A program made the translations under genes and the position numbers. Positions 31,317 through 35,443 of a stretch of 35,443 nt of DNA are shown one piece after another (positions within the stretch are counted from its first letter, which is position 1; each line of letters starts with the position of its first letter). The DNA comes from Leptofilum sp050292445 (lineage in GTDB: Bacteria > Chloroflexota > Anaerolineae > Promineifilales > Promineifilaceae): assembly GCA_050292445.1 (NCBI GenBank), contig JBNKLQ010000025.1, forward strand, positions 1 to 35,443, written 5' to 3'. The notes under the pieces were generated by a model, which saw only the letters and a list, made by a program, of their open reading frames with translations, made no database searches and was not told where the DNA came from.

Positions 31317-33593
31317 ATGAGGAGCACATTCAAGTATTCCCAATTGCGATTAGCGATTTGGTTAATTTTGTTTGGTTTGATGATTAGTTTTATGGGGATG
31401 GGGGGAACGGCCGTTGAAGCAAACTCTCAAGTTAGTAAAGATGTTTCTATGATAGAGCAGAACAGTATGAATGATGTATTGGGGGGAACGGCCGTTTCTC
31501 AAGCATGGGATGCCAGGTTTCATCTTCCAGGTCTTGGCCATGAATATTGCTCTAACTTCGATTGTTTGGGAAGCGTCTTTGCCGTTGCGGTTGATGGCAC
31601 AGATGTATATGTTGGTGGAAATTTTAGTTTTGCCGGGGCAACCCCAGCAAACAATATTGCCAAGTGGGATGGGTCTACCTGGACCGCTTTAGGTGAAGGG
31701 GTAAATGAGCCGATCCGCGCGATGAAAATTATTGGGGATGATATTTACGTAGGAGGAGAATTCACTCAAGCAGGAACCGTTAGTGCAAATCATATTGCTA
31801 AATGGGATGGGAGCAATTGGTCATCGCTGGGAGGTGGATTAAATGCAATTGTGCATGATATAGAATTTGATGATGACACCCTTTACGTGGGCGGCAATTT
31901 TACTGATGCCGGTGGTGCTAGCGCAAACTATATTGCTCAATGGGATGGAACACAATGGGCTGCGGTTGGGGTTGGTATGGATGATATTGTCCTGGAATTG
32001 GCAGTTTCTGGGTCAGAACTTTATGCGGGTGGCCTTTTTACAATGGCAGGTGGGCAACTTGTTAATCATGTCGCCCGCTGGGATGGCAATAATTGGAATG
32101 CATATGGTGCAGGTGTGGATGGGCCAGTGCGGGCAATTGCTATAAACGGGGATAATTTCTACATTGGTGGAGAATTCAATAGTAACAATATAGCACAATG
32201 GGATATCACCTCATCAACATGGATACCAGTAGGAGGTGGAGTTCACCATGGTGGGTTTGGTGGTGAAGTTTGGGACATGTTATTTGTTGGGATCGATCTT
32301 TACGTTACGGGTGATTTTCATACTTCTGGTAGTAATCCCCTTGGCTCTAATCCTAATATTGCTCGATGGGATGGTAGTGATTGGACGGGATTAGGACTTG
32401 TGTCGCTTGAAGGCTGGAGCCTTGCTTATTCTAATGGAGACTTGTATTTAGGGGGGGCAATTTATTCCGCAGAGAATATTTGGACCACAGGTATTGCGAA
32501 ATGGGATGGCACTCTTTGGAGTCCGTTAGATGATGGGCCAGCGAAGGGCCTAAATAATGATGCAAAAGCGCTTGCTGTTTTTGGTGATAATGTTCTTATT
32601 GGTGGCTCATTTGTTCGTGCTGGGCAAACCCCTGTAGACAAAATCACCAGTTGGGATGGTAATGATTTGACAGCACTTGGAGCAGGTGTGACTGATATTT
32701 TCGCGGCTTTTTATGATAATGGAAGAGTAGAGGACATTGCGACTTTAGGGCAAAATGTTTATGTCGGAGGATTTTTTAGCGGCATTGGGGGGATAGAGGC
32801 AAATAGCTTAGCCAAATGGGACGGAAATCAATGGTCAGATATGAATGGAGGTGTTTTGAGTGATCCAACATATGCCGGGAGCGTTTTTGATATGGAAGTT
32901 GTTGGTGATGAGCTGTACATTGCTGGCAGTTTCAATAGCGTGGCTGGTGTATCGGCAAACAGTATTGCCAAGTGGGACGGTATGCAATGGACAGATTTGG
33001 GCGGAAATTTATCTATTGCTGGAATATATAGTCTGGAAATTGTGGGAGACGATCTCTATATTGGTGGGGTTATTCAACTTGATGGGGACAGCACTTTTGT
33101 GGATATAGCTCACTGGAACGGAAACCAATGGGAGCCCATGGGAGATGGTTTTAATGATGAAGTTTATGCTTTAGAAGTCTATGACGGTGATTTATATGCT
33201 GGTGGACGATTTACGATGTCTGGAGCAACGGCCGTCAATCATATTGCTCGGTGGGACGGCACCGAATGGTTGCCACTTGGTGCTGGTGTAGATGACAAGG
33301 TTTATGCTTTAACCAGCCACGATCAGTTATTATATGTAGGCGGGGCTTTTGAAAATGCTGGTGGTACGCTTGTGTCAAGCTTGGCTGTTTGGGATGGTAT
33401 CCAGTGGGCTTCTGTAGCGGGCGGCATAACTGGAGAACCAAGTTCTGTCGTTCATGATATATTATTCAAGGGTAATGAAATGTATGTTGCCGGTTCATTT
33501 ACAAAAGCTGGGGATGTGGCTTCCTATCATTTTGCCAGACTGGCACCCGCACTTACCGAAAAGTCCTATTTACCCCTTATTACAAAACCCTAA
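31317..33593 (+). CDS. Secreted Rax2-like repeat protein with YLPLI tail
   Basis: A 758-residue exported protein. A signal peptide (hydrophobic core about 12-35) is followed by about 14 repeats of roughly 48 residues with the pattern LYVGGxFTxAGxxxANxIAxWDGxxWxxLGxGV. These resemble the repeats of fungal Rax2 and many bacterial cell-surface propellers. No enzymatic motif is visible. The C-terminus ends KSYLPLITKP, a short hydrophobic tail seen on other secreted Chloroflexota proteins, which may be a sorting signal (recalled from general familiarity, not verified). Two ATGs lie at 31311 and 31317. The second is 8 bases from AAGGAG and I chose it. The gene is visibly A/T-richer than its neighbours, hinting at transfer or relaxed selection. 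Confidence 0.85.
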   Translation: MRSTFKYSQLRLAIWLILFGLMISFMGMGGTAVEANSQVSKDVSMIEQNSMNDVLGGTAVSQAWDARFHLPGLGHEYCSNFDCLGSVFAVAVDGTDVYVGGNFSFAGATPANNIAKWDGSTWTALGEGVNEPIRAMKIIGDDIYVGGEFTQAGTVSANHIAKWDGSNWSSLGGGLNAIVHDIEFDDDTLYVGGNFTDAGGASANYIAQWDGTQWAAVGVGMDDIVLELAVSGSELYAGGLFTMAGGQLVNHVARWDGNNWNAYGAGVDGPVRAIAINGDNFYIGGEFNSNNIAQWDITSSTWIPVGGGVHHGGFGGEVWDMLFVGIDLYVTGDFHTSGSNPLGSNPNIARWDGSDWTGLGLVSLEGWSLAYSNGDLYLGGAIYSAENIWTTGIAKWDGTLWSPLDDGPAKGLNNDAKALAVFGDNVLIGGSFVRAGQTPVDKITSWDGNDLTALGAGVTDIFAAFYDNGRVEDIATLGQNVYVGGFFSGIGGIEANSLAKWDGNQWSDMNGGVLSDPTYAGSVFDMEVVGDELYIAGSFNSVAGVSANSIAKWDGMQWTDLGGNLSIAGIYSLEIVGDDLYIGGVIQLDGDSTFVDIAHWNGNQWEPMGDGFNDEVYALEVYDGDLYAGGRFTMSGATAVNHIARWDGTEWLPLGAGVDDKVYALTSHDQLLYVGGAFENAGGTLVSSLAVWDGIQWASVAGGITGEPSSVVHDILFKGNEMYVAGSFTKAGDVASYHFARLAPALTEKSYLPLITKP

Positions 33594-33633
33594 ACACGCT
33601 CGCTGGCAGGATAGGTTAGTCGGCAAAATTTGG

Positions 33634-33673
33634 AACCTGGTCGTTTTTCTCAAAAATGACCAGGTTTTTTTTT
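33634..33673 (+). terminator. Intrinsic terminator after the Rax2-like gene
   Basis: AACCTGGTC (33634-33642) with GACCAGGTT (33658-33666), extended inward by TTTTT/AAAAA around a CTC loop, is followed by T7. It is a strong terminator and also argues against a start before 33674 for the next gene. Confidence 0.93.
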
Positions 33674-33775
33674 CTTCAGGCGGCTTTTAAGACGCCTGCC
33701 ATTTTGGCTTGGTTTTTGACTCACTATACAATCGGTGGCGTTAGCCCGATCAATAATCAAATGGTAGAGGTAACT

Positions 33776-35293
33776 ATGCGGCCCAGCCTGAATGTTGTTT
33801 CCCCTGAACTAATCACCCAAATTTTGGACGAAGCCAAACGCATTTTAAGCGAGATTGGCATCGAAGTGCGTGGTCCAGCGCTGCGCCAGCGACTGTTGGA
33901 TTACGGTCTAAAACTGGATGATGCTGGGGAGCGTATCTTGTTCCCGGCAGATGTTGTGGAGTGGGCTATTGGAGTCACGCCCTCGTCGTTTACCCTGTAT
34001 GACCGGCAGGGATTGCCCCACGCCGAGTTGGGCGGAGACAGGGTGCATTTTGTGCCTGGCTCCAGCGGCCTCAAGGTGCTGGATCACCGCACCGGGGAAA
34101 CACGGCTGGCCAATACGGCCGATTTTGTAGAATACGTGCGCCTTACCGATGGTCTGGAACACATCGCTTACCTGGCCACCGCCTTTTCCACCAACGCCGA
34201 CATCGAAGCCGACGTGTCTGATGCCTGGCGACTTTATCTATGTCTTACCAACTCGCTCAAGCCGGTGGTATCTGGCGCTTTTACGGAACATGGCGTGCCA
34301 CGTATGGCGGAGATGATGACCCTCTTCCGCCAGGATCGGGCCGATTTAATGGCCCGCCCCATGTCGATTTTTACCATCACGGCCACCGGCAACTTCCGCT
34401 ACAGCGAAGATTCCTGCCAGAACCTGCTGGACTGCGTGGAGATGGGCATTCCCGTGGAGATTGTGCCCGTCACGCTCATGGGGCTGATTGCCCCGGTGAC
34501 GCTGGTTGGGGCGACAGTGTTCCACACGGTCGATGTGCTGGCCGGATTGACGATGGCTCAAATTGTGCGTCCCGGTGCGCCGGTGTTGTTTGGTGGTGCG
34601 CCCGCTGCCTTCCACATGAAAGCGGCTACTTCTCCGATGGCGGCCATTGAAGCGCTGCATTTGGATGTGGCGTATACGGCCGTTGGCAAGCACCTCAATC
34701 TTCCCACCCAGGCGTACATGGCTCTCAGCGACGGCAAATTTTTGGATGCTCAGGCGGGGGCGGAAACCTTTGGCAGCGCTTTGCTGGCGGCCTTAGCCGG
34801 GGTCAACTCGGTTTCTGGGCCGGGAATGTTGGATTACGTGCTGGTGTTTAGCCTGGAAAAGCTGGTAGTGGACAATGATCTGTGTGGCCAGGCACTCCAT
34901 TTTGTGCAGGAATTGAAAGTGCAAGAGGATTTACCGACGGTAGATTTGGTGCGCCAGCTTTTGGATGAACATCATCTGATCACTGCCGAACATACCCTTA
35001 CGCATTGGCCGCAGTCGCTTTACCTCCCAGATGAGGTGATTGATCGGCTGAATCGGGAAAATTGGCAGAAGGCTGGCTCCCCCACATTGGCGCAGCGGGC
35101 CAAAACGGCCGTAACCCAACGCCTCGCCGCCTACACCCCCATCGAAACAGATGCCAAGCTCGATGCCGAAATGCGCCGTCTTATCAAAGCAGGCATGAAG
35201 GCAGATGTTCCACTGCCCACTGTACCCAAACATCCTTCTCAAGCATCAAAAGCTGATAATAGCTCGCCCCGCACCCGCCGCTTCCGTCGCTAA
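33776..35293 (+). CDS. MttB-family corrinoid methyltransferase (non-pyrrolysine)
   Basis: A 505-residue TIM-barrel protein of the trimethylamine methyltransferase (MttB) superfamily. Recognisable segments include EAKRILSEIGIEV near the start, HFVPGSSGLKVLDHRTGETRLANTADFVEYVRLTDGL, SPMAAIEALHLDVAYTAVGKHLNLPTQ and AGAETFGSALLAALAGVNSVSGPGMLDYVLVFSLEKLVVDNDLCGQAL. There is no in-frame amber codon, so pyrrolysine is absent and it resembles glycine-betaine or other quaternary-amine demethylating relatives. Such enzymes pass a methyl group to a corrinoid protein, which is not in the window. A longer frame starts at 33656 but overlaps a terminator. The ATG at 33776 has AGAGG in front. The C-terminus is Ser/Arg-rich. 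Confidence 0.88.
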   Translation: MRPSLNVVSPELITQILDEAKRILSEIGIEVRGPALRQRLLDYGLKLDDAGERILFPADVVEWAIGVTPSSFTLYDRQGLPHAELGGDRVHFVPGSSGLKVLDHRTGETRLANTADFVEYVRLTDGLEHIAYLATAFSTNADIEADVSDAWRLYLCLTNSLKPVVSGAFTEHGVPRMAEMMTLFRQDRADLMARPMSIFTITATGNFRYSEDSCQNLLDCVEMGIPVEIVPVTLMGLIAPVTLVGATVFHTVDVLAGLTMAQIVRPGAPVLFGGAPAAFHMKAATSPMAAIEALHLDVAYTAVGKHLNLPTQAYMALSDGKFLDAQAGAETFGSALLAALAGVNSVSGPGMLDYVLVFSLEKLVVDNDLCGQALHFVQELKVQEDLPTVDLVRQLLDEHHLITAEHTLTHWPQSLYLPDEVIDRLNRENWQKAGSPTLAQRAKTAVTQRLAAYTPIETDAKLDAEMRRLIKAGMKADVPLPTVPKHPSQASKADNSSPRTRRFRR

Positions 35294-35433
35294 GCATTCG
35301 ACAACCGACAATCTTCGATAAGATTTCCTTATTTGCATTATTGCAACGACTAATACAGCCGCCTCCTTTACCATGTCCCCAATATGGGCGACTTACCTGC
35401 TTAACCATTAACTATTTGTAGGAGGTAAAGGGT
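35294..35433 (+). promoter_or_regulatory. Leader with possible Shine-Dalgarno sequestration
   Basis: A 140-base gap before the last gene. CCTTTACC (35365-35372) is complementary to GGTAAAGG (35424-35431), which overlaps the end of the AGGAGGT ribosome-binding site. Between them a GTC-CCC/GGG-GAC hairpin (35375-35392) folds. The arrangement could hide the ribosome-binding site. No known riboswitch motif is recognised. Confidence 0.35.
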
Positions 35434-35443
35434 ATGGAAGAGA
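35434..35443 (+). CDS. Start of a further gene (truncated by window edge)
   Basis: An ATG at 35434 follows an excellent AGGAGGT ribosome-binding site (35420-35426) at 7 bases. Only Met-Glu-Glu is visible. MttB-family genes are often next to corrinoid proteins or MtgB partners, so such a product is possible, but nothing in three codons shows it. Confidence 0.5.

Noticed and set aside
31407..31495. Two ACGGCCGT copies 81 bases apart as a local operator pair
   Set aside because: They are within the coding sequence and match the genome-wide dispersed motif, so no local regulatory meaning is needed.
33656..33775. Upstream start for the MttB-family gene
   Set aside because: The first codons fall inside an intrinsic terminator; the ATG at 33776 has a ribosome-binding site and the family N-terminus.

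Overview
This window reads as an ordinary chromosomal segment of an aerobic, heterotrophic bacterium. It is most likely a member of the Chloroflexota (Anaerolineae/Caldilineae/Ardenticatenia side). That placement is an inference. It rests on a stand-alone effector-associated (Death-like) domain gene, a WD40 lipoprotein with a Thr/Pro linker, a large secreted Rax2-like repeat protein ending in a YLPLI tail, a FadN-type beta-oxidation enzyme, and a corrinoid-dependent MttB-family methyltransferase. I see no rRNA, tRNA, CRISPR array, transposase or prophage.

Layout: 1-4.8 kb is a compact + strand run (EAD protein, DUF423, rhodanese, HMG-CoA lyase, leucyl/phenylalanyl-tRNA-protein transferase, PRPP synthetase, an EAD remnant, alpha/beta hydrolase). 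A convergent LysM/M23 peptidase follows. From 6.2 to 8.4 kb a strong promoter and a dyad precede folK-tetR-folP. From 8.4 to 14.9 kb lies a fatty-acid beta-oxidation block: two acyl-CoA dehydrogenases, FadN-type hydratase/dehydrogenase, and thiolase. From 14.9 to 20 kb: WD40 lipoprotein, ABC-F ATPase (-), a 670-bp gene-free leader region with a structured element, and a DEAD-box helicase. From 20 to 23.4 kb, all on the - strand: a class-C beta-lactamase-fold hydrolase, DUF302 and dnaA. An 800-bp AT-rich gap with several dyads separates dnaA from a DtxR/MntR-type regulator. From 25 to 31 kb: rfbC, S9 dipeptidyl peptidase, HAD phosphatase, FkbM methyltransferase, a glycine-rich RRM protein and meaB. 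From 31.3 kb to the end: the Rax2-like protein, an MttB-family methyltransferase, and the first codons of a further gene.

Metabolically, HMG-CoA lyase, the acyl-CoA dehydrogenases, FadN/FadA and MeaB (methylmalonyl-CoA mutase chaperone) fit degradation of fatty acids and branched-chain amino acids. The DEAD-box helicase and the RRM/Gly-rich protein look like RNA remodelling functions with structured leaders.

The most striking signal is not a gene. The palindromic octamer ACGGCCGT occurs about 55 times (roughly one per 650 bp, against about 0.5 expected by chance). It occurs in all three reading frames and in genes on both strands, so it behaves like a highly iterated palindrome comparable to cyanobacterial HIP1. 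A second genome-scale signal is a family of intergenic imperfect hairpins built from simple repeated words, found at many gene ends.
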